DNA of 64,000 nucleotides, taken from the NCBI RefSeq assembly GCF_947499945.1, contig NZ_CANMQD010000002.1, positions 620,001 to 684,000 of the forward strand, read 5' to 3'. Shown here piece by piece: positions 52,858-60,494 of the stretch (position 1 is the stretch's first letter; each line of letters opens with the position of its first letter). The position numbers were made by a program, and so were the translations under genes. The stretch is from an uncultured Sulfitobacter sp. GTDB lineage: Bacteria; Pseudomonadota; Alphaproteobacteria; Rhodobacterales; Rhodobacteraceae. Under the pieces are notes generated by a model. The model was given only the letters and a program-made list of their open reading frames with translations, was not told where the DNA came from and made no database searches.

Positions 52858-54033
52858 ATGACGGCTGTGCCAGTAGATACCCAGATTACCATTCCTGATT
52901 TGGTGCGTGATCCCTATCCAATCTATCAACGGTTGAGGGCCGACCATCCTGTGATCAAGGTGGCATCCGTAGGACGTATTCTGCTTACCAAGGCCGAGGA
53001 TACAAAATGGGTGAAGGACGATCCCGAGATTTTCAGCTCCGATGATCCCAACACCCCGATGAAGCGGGCCTTCCTCGCCCATACCCTGATGCGCAAAGAC
53101 GGGGCCGAGCATATGCGCGAGCGGATGGCGATGGCCTCCGCCTACAGCGCCAAAAACATCACCCAATACTGGATGCCGCTTTATGAAAAGATCGCGGATG
53201 AATTTGTGGCAGGCCTGCCAAAGGGAGAGACTGTGGACTTGTTCCCAACATTGGCGGGACCCTTCGCGGCGCGCTGTTTAGCACAGCTGTTGGGGCTGCC
53301 AGACGCCAGTGACGATGACATGCAGCGCTGGTCGCAAACCCTGATTGACGGGGCGGGTAATTTCGGTTGGGACCCCGCCTTGTTCGAGGACAGTGACCGC
53401 GCGAATGCCGAAATGGACGCCTACATGGATCAGGTCATCCCCCGCCATCTCGCGGAGCCGAACCCCAGCGCACTTTGTGCAATGGTCACGGCGGATGATC
53501 CCATCGCGTTGAGCCAGATCCGCTCAAACATCAAAATCGCGATTGGCGGTGGATTGAACGAGCCGCGCGATGCGCTGCTTACGATCCTTTACGGTCTTCT
53601 GACCAACCCCGAGCAACGTGACCATGTGGTGCGAGAGAGCGCATGGGGCGATGCCTTCGACGAAGGGGTGCGTTGGGTCGCACCCATTCAGGTCAGCTCA
53701 CGTCTGGTGACCGAAGACACAGAGATCAGAGGCCTTAGAGTCCCTAAGGGCGAGACGGTCATGACGGTACAAGCATCCGCAAATCATGACGAGGATATCT
53801 GGCCAGACGGGCATCTGTTTGACGCCACGCGCAGCAAACGCCCCCATCAAGCCTTTGGCAACGGGCCGCATTTTTGTCAGGGTAAACATATCGCGCGGCG
53901 CATGCTGGCAGATATCTTGCTGCCACGACTGTTTGACCGTTTTCCCGACATGACCTTGCAGGAGCCTTCGCTGGTGCGTTTCAGTGGCTTTGGCTTTCGG
54001 GGGGCGCTGAATTTTCCTGTAACACTTAAATAA
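52858..54033 (+). CDS. cytochrome P450
   Basis: 391 residues. The heme-binding loop is FGNGPHFCQGKHIARRM with thiolate ligand C340, and the ExxR helix is EGVRW. The I-helix reads IAIGGGLNEPRDA (G230-G231-G232-L-N-E235-P236), so the normal oxygen-activating Thr of A-G-x-[DE]-T is Pro here. Soluble, no membrane anchor, bacterial class I type; a ferredoxin partner is not adjacent. It lies between a GntR regulator and a TRAP binding protein, suggesting uptake and oxidation of the same small molecule. Confidence 0.93.
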   Translation: MTAVPVDTQITIPDLVRDPYPIYQRLRADHPVIKVASVGRILLTKAEDTKWVKDDPEIFSSDDPNTPMKRAFLAHTLMRKDGAEHMRERMAMASAYSAKNITQYWMPLYEKIADEFVAGLPKGETVDLFPTLAGPFAARCLAQLLGLPDASDDDMQRWSQTLIDGAGNFGWDPALFEDSDRANAEMDAYMDQVIPRHLAEPNPSALCAMVTADDPIALSQIRSNIKIAIGGGLNEPRDALLTILYGLLTNPEQRDHVVRESAWGDAFDEGVRWVAPIQVSSRLVTEDTEIRGLRVPKGETVMTVQASANHDEDIWPDGHLFDATRSKRPHQAFGNGPHFCQGKHIARRMLADILLPRLFDRFPDMTLQEPSLVRFSGFGFRGALNFPVTLK

Positions 54034-54057
54034 CACCAACAATCTGGGAGGATTGAT

Positions 54058-55083
54058 ATGATTGGACTATTGAAAAAGACGGCGATGCTCACATCGCTTT
54101 TGGCCCTGTCGGCATCAGGGGCGTGGGCGCAGGATGTCACGCTGAAACTGCACCAGTTATTGCCCATGCAGGCGACCATCCCTGCAAAAGCGATCGAGCC
54201 ATGGATCAAGAAGGTGCAAGAAGAATCGGGCGGACGCATAAAGATTGAGCACTTCCCCTCCATGCAACTTGGGGGCGCACCGCCAGAACTTTATGATCAA
54301 GCTGTAGACGGGATTGCCGATATCACATGGACGGTCATCGGCTATACCCCCGGTCGTTTCCCCAAAACTGAAGCGTTTGAGCTGCCCTTTATGGTTGGCG
54401 ATAGCGCATCTTCGTCCAAGGCTTTTCATGAATACGTCATCGCCAACGGCATGGAAGAGTTTAGTGACACGCATCCGATTGTCCTGCATACCCACGGCCC
54501 CGGCTGGATCCATAGCAACATCAACGTCGAGACCCTCGACGATATGGAAGGGCAAAAGCTGCGCGGACCGACGCGTGTGACCACACAGTTCCTTGGTAAA
54601 TTGGGGGCGACTGCTGTTGGCATGCCAGTTCCTGCTGTACCTGAATCGCTGTCCAAAGGTGTTGTTGATGGAGCCATCATCCCGTGGGAAGTCACCCTGC
54701 CGCTACGCATCAGCGAGCTGACCGAGTTTCATTCCGGTTTTGCGTCCCAGCCAGGTCTCTATACTGCCACCTTTATTATGACGATGAACAAGGACAGCTA
54801 TGCCGCCCTGCCTGATGATTTGAAAGCCGTCGTGGATGCCAACTCAGGTCCCGAAGTTTCAGCCCTATTTGGCGCAGCGATGGATGCTGCTGATATCGTG
54901 GGCCGTCAAGTCGCAACGGATGCAGGCAACACGATCACAGAACTCGACGCGGAGAAGGATCGCTGGATCGAAGTGGGCGATCAGGTAACTGCAGACTGGA
55001 TCGTGGAAATGGATGCAAAGGGACTAGACGGTGCCGCGCTGGTTCAAAGTGCAAAAGACTTTATCGCGGCGAACGCGAATTGA
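54058..55083 (+). CDS. TRAP transporter substrate-binding protein (DctP family), orphan
   Basis: 341 residues with GGGAGGA upstream and a signal peptide ending AWAQDVTLK. Family features are FPSMQLGGAPPELYDQAVDGIADITW, MEGQKLRGPTRVTTQFL (Arg of the carboxylate site) and ESLSKGVVDGAIIPWE. No dctQ or dctM gene follows in this window, so it must share a permease encoded elsewhere or serve as a receptor. It is cotranscribed with the P450 gene, 24 bases upstream. A hairpin follows at 55105-55129. Confidence 0.9.
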   Translation: MIGLLKKTAMLTSLLALSASGAWAQDVTLKLHQLLPMQATIPAKAIEPWIKKVQEESGGRIKIEHFPSMQLGGAPPELYDQAVDGIADITWTVIGYTPGRFPKTEAFELPFMVGDSASSSKAFHEYVIANGMEEFSDTHPIVLHTHGPGWIHSNINVETLDDMEGQKLRGPTRVTTQFLGKLGATAVGMPVPAVPESLSKGVVDGAIIPWEVTLPLRISELTEFHSGFASQPGLYTATFIMTMNKDSYAALPDDLKAVVDANSGPEVSALFGAAMDAADIVGRQVATDAGNTITELDAEKDRWIEVGDQVTADWIVEMDAKGLDGAALVQSAKDFIAANAN

Positions 55084-55104
55084 CTTGGGCCTGAATTATG
55101 AAGG

Positions 55105-55129
55105 GTCGGGCATCCCAGCGGTGTCCGAC
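55105..55129 (+). terminator. hairpin after the orphan TRAP binding-protein gene
   Basis: GTCGGGCA (55105-55112) pairs with TGTCCGAC (55122-55129) through one G-U pair, followed by a modest pyrimidine-rich stretch (TCTTACGTTTC). It would separate this gene from the hemerythrin-like gene. Confidence 0.5.
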
Positions 55130-55144
55130 TCTTACGTTTCTAAC

Positions 55145-55160
55145 GACACTGATCAGTGTC
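55145..55160. promoter_or_regulatory. 16-base palindrome upstream of the hemerythrin-like gene
   Basis: GACACTGATCAGTGTC is a perfect self-complementary sequence 44 bases before the start at 55205, which fits an operator or a promoter-overlapping site. It has a TGATCA core but is not a clear FNR site (TTGAT-N4-ATCAA). Confidence 0.5.
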
Positions 55161-55204
55161 ACGCATTGCGAAGCGCCTACCTAAAAGATGGAAATTGAGC
55201 AAAT

Positions 55205-55783
55205 ATGAACCGCGCTCTAAATGGCGAAAAACTGGACCTTGATCTGCGCACTGGTCTGCCTGATGCTCTGCGCGTTTTGCTGGATGAATATCCACGTGCC
55301 GGCTGGGAGGCGCATGCGGGGTATGATGGTTTGATCCGGTTCTGGTTGGACCGTCACATGATGTTTCGCCGCATATTGGAGCGGATGCAAACCCAGACTG
55401 AGGGGACGTTGGACGGTCATATCGATCCCGGTCTGTTCCGCCAACAAATCGCGGAACTCGGGTCCACATTTGTACAGGAATTGCGCGGTCATCACGGAAT
55501 TGAAGACGCGCATTACTTTCCGGTCTTAAGCGGTAAAGACGTCCGCATCGCACGTGGGTTTGCACTCCTTGACCACGATCATCATGCACTTGACGTTCGC
55601 ATTAGCGCCTTTGTGACGCGGGCAAACGGTGCGCTCTATGCGAAAGCGGCGGGGGAACCTGCAATTGGTTTGTTGCATGAAAACCTATTGGAATTGAACA
55701 AAACACTTGACCGCCATCTTGTGGATGAAGAGGAGATCGTCGTCCCGGTCATCCTTAAATATGGCGCTGGAGGACTGGCTTAG
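55205..55783 (+). CDS. hemerythrin HHE domain protein
   Basis: 192 residues, mainly helical. Candidate di-iron ligands occur in LIRFWLDRHMMFRR, HHGIEDAHYFPVL (H-x3-E), LLDHDHHALD and the final DRHLVDEEEIVVPVIL (H-x4-E). That order matches the hemerythrin/HHE cation-binding fold. Roles in this family include oxygen or NO sensing and iron or redox repair. Cytoplasmic, no partner gene. A perfect palindrome precedes it. Confidence 0.87.
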   Translation: MNRALNGEKLDLDLRTGLPDALRVLLDEYPRAGWEAHAGYDGLIRFWLDRHMMFRRILERMQTQTEGTLDGHIDPGLFRQQIAELGSTFVQELRGHHGIEDAHYFPVLSGKDVRIARGFALLDHDHHALDVRISAFVTRANGALYAKAAGEPAIGLLHENLLELNKTLDRHLVDEEEIVVPVILKYGAGGLA

Positions 55784-55796
55784 GGTCGGGACCTAC

Positions 55797-55976
55797 TCAG
55801 TGTTTTGATGCGGTCTTGTCGTCATGGTACGTCATTCCCAATGCCTCGGCAGGATCATGAGCCGTCACTATTGATTGACCGACGGACAGATAACGCGGCC
55901 TGATCTGAATCTCCTCGAAAGACGACGTAGCGCAGGTATTGAGTGGTAAAATCTTCTTCAACTGCAATGATTTACG
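55797..55976 (-). pseudogene. possible C-terminal gene remnant
   Basis: A minus-strand frame without a credible start runs for 59 codons to the TGA at 55799-55797 and reads protein-like (…FEEIQIRPRYLSVGQ, ending DDKTASKH). An in-frame stop lies just upstream at 55979-55977. No family is recognised. It could be the tail of a deleted gene or chance. The rest of 55977-56281 shows no gene. Confidence 0.3.
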
Positions 55977-56281
55977 CTATCGCTAAGCATCTACTGCTCG
56001 TACTTGGCAGTATAATGCTCTGCAACCGGACCACGACAAGTGGCCTACCGGCACGTGAGGAGTGCTTGTGGTTGTAGGCCTCGATTTTCGATCTCTGCCT
56101 CGGCCTTTGATCCAGCTTCTCAGGTCAGCAGCTTTCAACCAACAATTTTTCATTTAAAGACAAAGTATGCGTCCAGCTTCTGTGGAGGGGATCGCAAGTT
56201 CCCATGCTGTCAGTGCCTCATCTCCCCTCAAAAATTCGGTGAGGTTATCATGGCGGGTGTCGAGGATGTGGTCACACGGCG

Positions 56282-56476
56282 TCAGCTCCCGCCGCGCTGT
56301 TCGTTGCAAACATTGACGCGATCAGCGTGTTTAAAGCCGCCTATACCGACAAACGTGACCTGAAATGCGCTTGTGCCGGTGACGACGGCAAAGTGCCGCT
56401 TGGCTTTGTGTCCCTTACCGAAAATCTCATGATGGTTGGTATGGCGATCTGGATGCATACCTTTTCCCCAGTTTGA
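56282..56476 (+). pseudogene. remnant of a small membrane protein (MauE/DoxX-like tail, uncertain)
   Basis: The plus-strand frame ending at the TGA at 56474-56476 reads about 64 residues including AAYTDKRDLKCACAGDDGKVP followed by LGFVSLTENLMMVGMAIWMH. A C-x-C pair followed by a final membrane helix is reminiscent of small redox-associated membrane proteins found near heavy-metal resistance genes. There is no start and the upstream sequence shifts frame, so it is broken. It lies at the border of the copper island. Confidence 0.45.
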
Positions 56477-56500
56477 AAGGTTTTTCAAAAGACAAGTCGT

Positions 56501-57061
56501 TCAATGTGAGGGAGAACCTTTGGCGAGGGCAATATGATGGGCGCGGTGGTGATCTCCTGTAGCCATCAAGCCGAAAAAGCCGAGAGCTTTGATCTGTTGC
56601 GCCTGCGCTTCGGTCTGTGCGGTGACGGTCCATGTAATTGCTTCATCGCTGAGATGGACCTCTGAGGTCCAACCAGTTTCAGCGGCCAGCACGGTACCAT
56701 GCGCAGGTACCATCCGAGAGGCAGCTTCGCCTGCGCGCCCGCTCCGTGACACCTGCATTTCAATGCCGTTCGGGGTAACGTCCGTCAATACGGTGGCACT
56801 GCTGGTCAACACGCTCATGTCGACTAGGTGGGTCCGCAAAGCATCGATGTCGACACGGCTCCAATCGGTCTCCGGATCTTGGCCGAGTATCTGCACAATC
56901 TCGGCGATTGCTGCAAAAGTTGCATCGCCACGCTCGGTCGGCAGTGTCGAGCCAGATTGAGTGGAGCCATGACCCGTATGTCCGGCATGCTGGCCAAACG
57001 CTGCGCTGGTCATGCTGAATGTGAGGAGTAGGGCGGCGCAGACATGCGGGATGATTTTCAT
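56501..57061 (-). CDS. secreted hypothetical protein with His-rich N-terminus, copper-region associated
   Basis: 186 residues with AAAAGGAA before the ATG and a signal peptide ending AAFGQ. The mature N-terminus is His-rich (HAGHTGHG), suggesting metal contact. The remainder looks like a small alpha-beta protein with a late GDHHRAHHIALAKG His cluster. It is divergent from a Crp-type regulator and borders Cus genes, so it is probably a copper-responsive periplasmic protein. No characterised homologue is known to me. Confidence 0.7.
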   Translation of the reverse strand: MKIIPHVCAALLLTFSMTSAAFGQHAGHTGHGSTQSGSTLPTERGDATFAAIAEIVQILGQDPETDWSRVDIDALRTHLVDMSVLTSSATVLTDVTPNGIEMQVSRSGRAGEAASRMVPAHGTVLAAETGWTSEVHLSDEAITWTVTAQTEAQAQQIKALGFFGLMATGDHHRAHHIALAKGSPSH

Positions 57062-57115
57062 GGGGGTTCCTTTTGGATTTCATCCAGAGGATAGCATTCG
57101 AAGCAAGTCACCTAT

Positions 57116-57733
57116 ATGATCATGATCATGTCATCCTTGAATTTCTTTAACGATTTACTGGCCCGCTGCGGGGCTGCCACCGCAAAGCAGGTGGCGTTGC
57201 AGGCAGGTGAGGCGTTGTTTCACCAAGGCGACGCGCCTATCGGGCTGATCCTTGTCGAGAGCGGGGAGCTTGAGCTTGTGCGCTGGACGCAACGCGGGGG
57301 TGGGGTGCGCATCCATACTGCCAAACAGGGCCAGACCTTTGCCGAAGCATCTCTCTTTGCAGAGACTTGCCATTGTGACGCTGTCGCCAGGGTTGCTTCC
57401 GGGGTCTGCATTTTGCCGAAAGTGGAAGTCTTGGCGGCGTTTGCGTCAGAGCCGGACCTGTCAAACCGGTTTTCTGCGTATCTGGCGCAATCGTTGATGG
57501 CGACGCGACGCATGCTGGAATTGCGCGCCATGAGGCCGCTGGGCGAGGGGATGCTGGCACGGTTGGCGGAAGTGGTGAAAGCGGATGGCGCACTGCCAAA
57601 AGAGGTGACGCTGCTGTCTTTGGCCGATGATCTGGGCGTGACGGGCCCCGCACTCTACCGTGCTTTGACGCAGCTTGAAAAGGACGGGCGTGTCATTCGG
57701 CCTGCACGTGGGCGGGTTCAACTGGTGAGATAG
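57116..57733 (+). CDS. Crp/Fnr family transcriptional regulator
   Basis: 205 residues. Cyclic-nucleotide-binding-like domain at about 20-125 (GEALFHQGDAPIGLILVESGELEL) and C-terminal HTH VTLLSLADDLGVTGPALYRALTQLEKDGRVI. Two Cys residues in ETCHCDAVA could act in metal or redox sensing. Three in-frame ATGs (57116, 57122, 57128) sit inside a perfect palindrome ATGATCATGATCAT (57116-57129), so the start is ambiguous and may be autoregulated. It is divergent from a His-rich secreted protein and precedes the Cus genes. Confidence 0.87.
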   Translation: MIMIMSSLNFFNDLLARCGAATAKQVALQAGEALFHQGDAPIGLILVESGELELVRWTQRGGGVRIHTAKQGQTFAEASLFAETCHCDAVARVASGVCILPKVEVLAAFASEPDLSNRFSAYLAQSLMATRRMLELRAMRPLGEGMLARLAEVVKADGALPKEVTLLSLADDLGVTGPALYRALTQLEKDGRVIRPARGRVQLVR

Positions 57734-57807
57734 CGAACTGTTGCTTTGATCCGGACCTCACGAATTTCTGACTTGAAAGTGTGGCTGATCGGTTGCATGA
57801 CTTTTTC

Positions 57808-58200
57808 ATGAGCAACGCAATCCATCATTCGCATATCAGAACGGCCTTTCGGCCGCTGGGCTTTGTGCTCTTGATTTGCGTTATGGTGTTTCAGTTTGTT
57901 GCTCCCGCGGTTGCAGCGCCCGTCGCTGCTTCCACGACTGAGCATCACATGACTATGGATCACAGCGATATGGCGCATGCCGGCGCTGGTGAGATGGATC
58001 ACGATATGGCTACAATGGATGCGCAACACCAAGGTGCTGCGCATTGCTTGGCCTTCATGTGCTGCTTTCACGAGAATTCAGCGCCTTTCAAGCTGATTGC
58101 CTCGGACGTTTTGCTTCCCAGTGACAGAGGCATTGAACAGGCACTGATCCTGCCATCGCACCTGCGCATATCAAAAGACCGCCCTCCACAATACATCTGA
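57808..58200 (+). CDS. His/Met-rich small exported or membrane-anchored protein of the copper operon
   Basis: 130 residues from the ATG at 57808; an upstream GTG at 57781 would extend it by nine residues and neither start has a strong ribosome site. One hydrophobic segment (LGFVLLICVMVFQFVAPAVA) is followed by a Met/His-rich stretch (TEHHMTMDHSDMAHAGAGEM) and Cys residues (HCLAFMCCFH). The composition suits Cu(I)/Ag(I) binding in the periplasm. It resembles DUF2946-like proteins seen beside copper efflux genes, but identity is uncertain. Confidence 0.75.
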   Translation: MSNAIHHSHIRTAFRPLGFVLLICVMVFQFVAPAVAAPVAASTTEHHMTMDHSDMAHAGAGEMDHDMATMDAQHQGAAHCLAFMCCFHENSAPFKLIASDVLLPSDRGIEQALILPSHLRISKDRPPQYI

Positions 58201-58292
58201 TCGATTGTCGGTGCGCGCCCCTCATTGGGGTTGCGTGATTGTTATTGATTGGAAACGGCTGTGCGCGTTGCGCAGTCGGGGTCGAGGTGACC

Positions 58293-60494
58293 ATGCGTGG
58301 ACGATATTCAGCCCTGAGTGTGCTTGCACTCTGCGCGGGCGTTGGTGGCGGTGTTTTTCTGGAGCGGTTGTATCTCAATCCGTCGGATATGACAGCAAAT
58401 AACGGACCTGAAATCCTCTATTGGGTGGCCCCGATGGATGCGAATTTTCGCCAGCCCGGACCGGGGAAATCACCGATGGGGATGGACCTGATCCCTGTCA
58501 TGGCGGGTCAAGAACCCTCAGGTGATCCGTCCGAAGTCATGCTCTCGGCCGCAGAGATCAACGCCATTGGTGTGCGCACGGCGATTGCACAAACCGCCGA
58601 GATATCGGGTCGGATCGAGACGGTAGGTTTTGTCGGTTATGACGAGCATCTGACAAGTCATGTCCACACCCGCGTCGATGGATGGATTGAAGAGCTGAAT
58701 GTACGTGCGGTTGGGGACCCCGTGCGCAAGGGCGATGTCCTGTTCGAGATGTTCAGCCAAGTGATCGGCTCATCCTCGTTTGATTTGCTGCGCGCCATTG
58801 AGGCAGGGGATAAACGGATCATCGATGCCGCACGGGGCAAGCTGCGCAGCCACGGCATGTCCGACGCACAGATTACCCGCATAGAGAAAAGCGGCAAGAT
58901 CGCCCGCAACATCGAAGTAATTGCCCCGCAAAACGGTGTTGTCACAGCGCTTGAAGCCGCCGATGGTATGTTTCTTCAGCCTGGTGTGCGGGCCGTCTCG
59001 CTGACTGATCTCAGCGCTGTCTGGCTTATCGTTGATGTGTTCGAGCGTGATATTGCACGCATGACCGATGACATGCGCGCGGTCGCAACGTTCGAGCATC
59101 TGAATGGACATACTTTTGAGGGCGTCATCGACTACGTCTATCCCGCATTGGATGCGCAGACGCGAACGCTGCCCGTGCGATTGCGGTTTGATAACAGTGA
59201 TGGGCTTTTGCGCCCCAATATGTTCGGCAACGTCAGCCTGATCCCAAACCAGACACGGATGGCGCTTACCGTGCCAACTGAGGCGATCATTCGCACCGGC
59301 ACGGCAGAGCGGATTATTCTCAAGACAGGTGAGGGCACTTTCAAACCGCGCCTGATCACCACAGGCCTGCGCGATAGTTTTGGCGGCGGTGGGCGCACTG
59401 AAGTCGTTCAAGGTCTTGCTCCGGGCGAGGAAGTTGTGGCCTCCGCACAGTTTCTGATCGATAGCGAGAGTGCGCTGAGCGCTGGTTTGATGCGGATGGC
59501 CCCGACTGATGAGGCACCAGCACGCGGAACAGGTGAGCTGTTGGCGCTCGATCCCGAAACGCGCATGGCCACGATCCGGCATGCAGCGCTTGAGACGCTG
59601 GACTGGCCTGCGATGACATCCCGCTTTGCGCTGCGCCGCGATATCGCGCTGAAACGGTTGGAGATTGGCCAGCAGGTCGCATTTCGTGCTTCGCGCGGCG
59701 CGGACGGTTTGCTGAGCCTGATTGAACTTGGTTCTGACGACGGGATCGCCGCGACGGGCAAAGGCAAGGTTCTAGCAGTCACCGCAGACGGCAAGCTCAC
59801 CATGGAACATGACCCGATCCCTGAACTCGGCTGGCCTGCGATGCAGATGGACATGGATGTAGCCGGTATTGACGTAGCCGATGTGGCATTGGACCAGCCC
59901 TTGGAGTTTGACCTGACCAAGGGGGAGGACGGCTTGTTCACCATCGTCGCTTTGCGCGGTGAAGGTGTGAAGGCAGAGATGCCTGCCGCCGAACCGATGG
60001 CTCCAGAATCTAACGCCATCATCCCGCCAATCATCGTGTCAGGCACTATTGATGCTCTGGACGTTGCGACAGGCATAGCCACGATCACCCATGGTCCGAT
60101 GATGGAGATTGGTATGCCCGGAATGACGATGGGCTTTGCTCTGCAGGATACTTTGGATCCCGAAACGCTCATCATGGGTGAAGAGATGATGCTGACCTTT
60201 GCGCGCCCTGACGGGATGACGATGCTGCTTGCGGTGGCTGAGCCTGTGGTTCCTCCAATGGAAGTGTCCGGCACGATCAACGCAATCGACCCTGAAACGG
60301 GTATGGCCAATATCACCCATGGCCCGATGATGGAGATCGGGATGCCGGGGATGACGATGGATTTCGCGGTTGACCCCACAATAGATCCTAAATCTTTGCC
60401 TGTGGGTGAGGAGGTTGTGCTTCAACTGCACCGCAACCCCGACTTCTCAATGACGCTGGTCGGGACCGCAAAAGCGGCGGAGGTCGGACAATGA
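58293..60494 (+). CDS. CusB-type efflux adaptor with four C-terminal CusF-like domains
   Basis: 733 residues from the ATG at 58293 (GAGGTGA upstream). Signal/anchor to about 25, then the heavy-metal-binding domain YWVAPMDANFRQPGPGKSP (43-69), the barrel-sandwich hybrid and helical hairpin (about 115-250) and beta barrel. After residue 410 come four CusF-like modules at about 412, 488, 581 and 658. Module 2 has the full H-x…G-W-P-A-M-x-M set; module 1 lacks the second Met; modules 3 and 4 have Met in place of Trp (H-G-P-M-M-E-I-G-M-P-G-M-T-M). It links CusA to an outer membrane channel. The stop overlaps the cusA start (ATGA). Confidence 0.9.
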   Translation: MRGRYSALSVLALCAGVGGGVFLERLYLNPSDMTANNGPEILYWVAPMDANFRQPGPGKSPMGMDLIPVMAGQEPSGDPSEVMLSAAEINAIGVRTAIAQTAEISGRIETVGFVGYDEHLTSHVHTRVDGWIEELNVRAVGDPVRKGDVLFEMFSQVIGSSSFDLLRAIEAGDKRIIDAARGKLRSHGMSDAQITRIEKSGKIARNIEVIAPQNGVVTALEAADGMFLQPGVRAVSLTDLSAVWLIVDVFERDIARMTDDMRAVATFEHLNGHTFEGVIDYVYPALDAQTRTLPVRLRFDNSDGLLRPNMFGNVSLIPNQTRMALTVPTEAIIRTGTAERIILKTGEGTFKPRLITTGLRDSFGGGGRTEVVQGLAPGEEVVASAQFLIDSESALSAGLMRMAPTDEAPARGTGELLALDPETRMATIRHAALETLDWPAMTSRFALRRDIALKRLEIGQQVAFRASRGADGLLSLIELGSDDGIAATGKGKVLAVTADGKLTMEHDPIPELGWPAMQMDMDVAGIDVADVALDQPLEFDLTKGEDGLFTIVALRGEGVKAEMPAAEPMAPESNAIIPPIIVSGTIDALDVATGIATITHGPMMEIGMPGMTMGFALQDTLDPETLIMGEEMMLTFARPDGMTMLLAVAEPVVPPMEVSGTINAIDPETGMANITHGPMMEIGMPGMTMDFAVDPTIDPKSLPVGEEVVLQLHRNPDFSMTLVGTAKAAEVGQ

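Noticed and set aside
59408-60379. 323-codon minus-strand frame with Ser/Ile/Pro repeats
   Set aside because: It is the reverse of the CusF-like repeats of the adaptor gene; the apparent repeats come from that.
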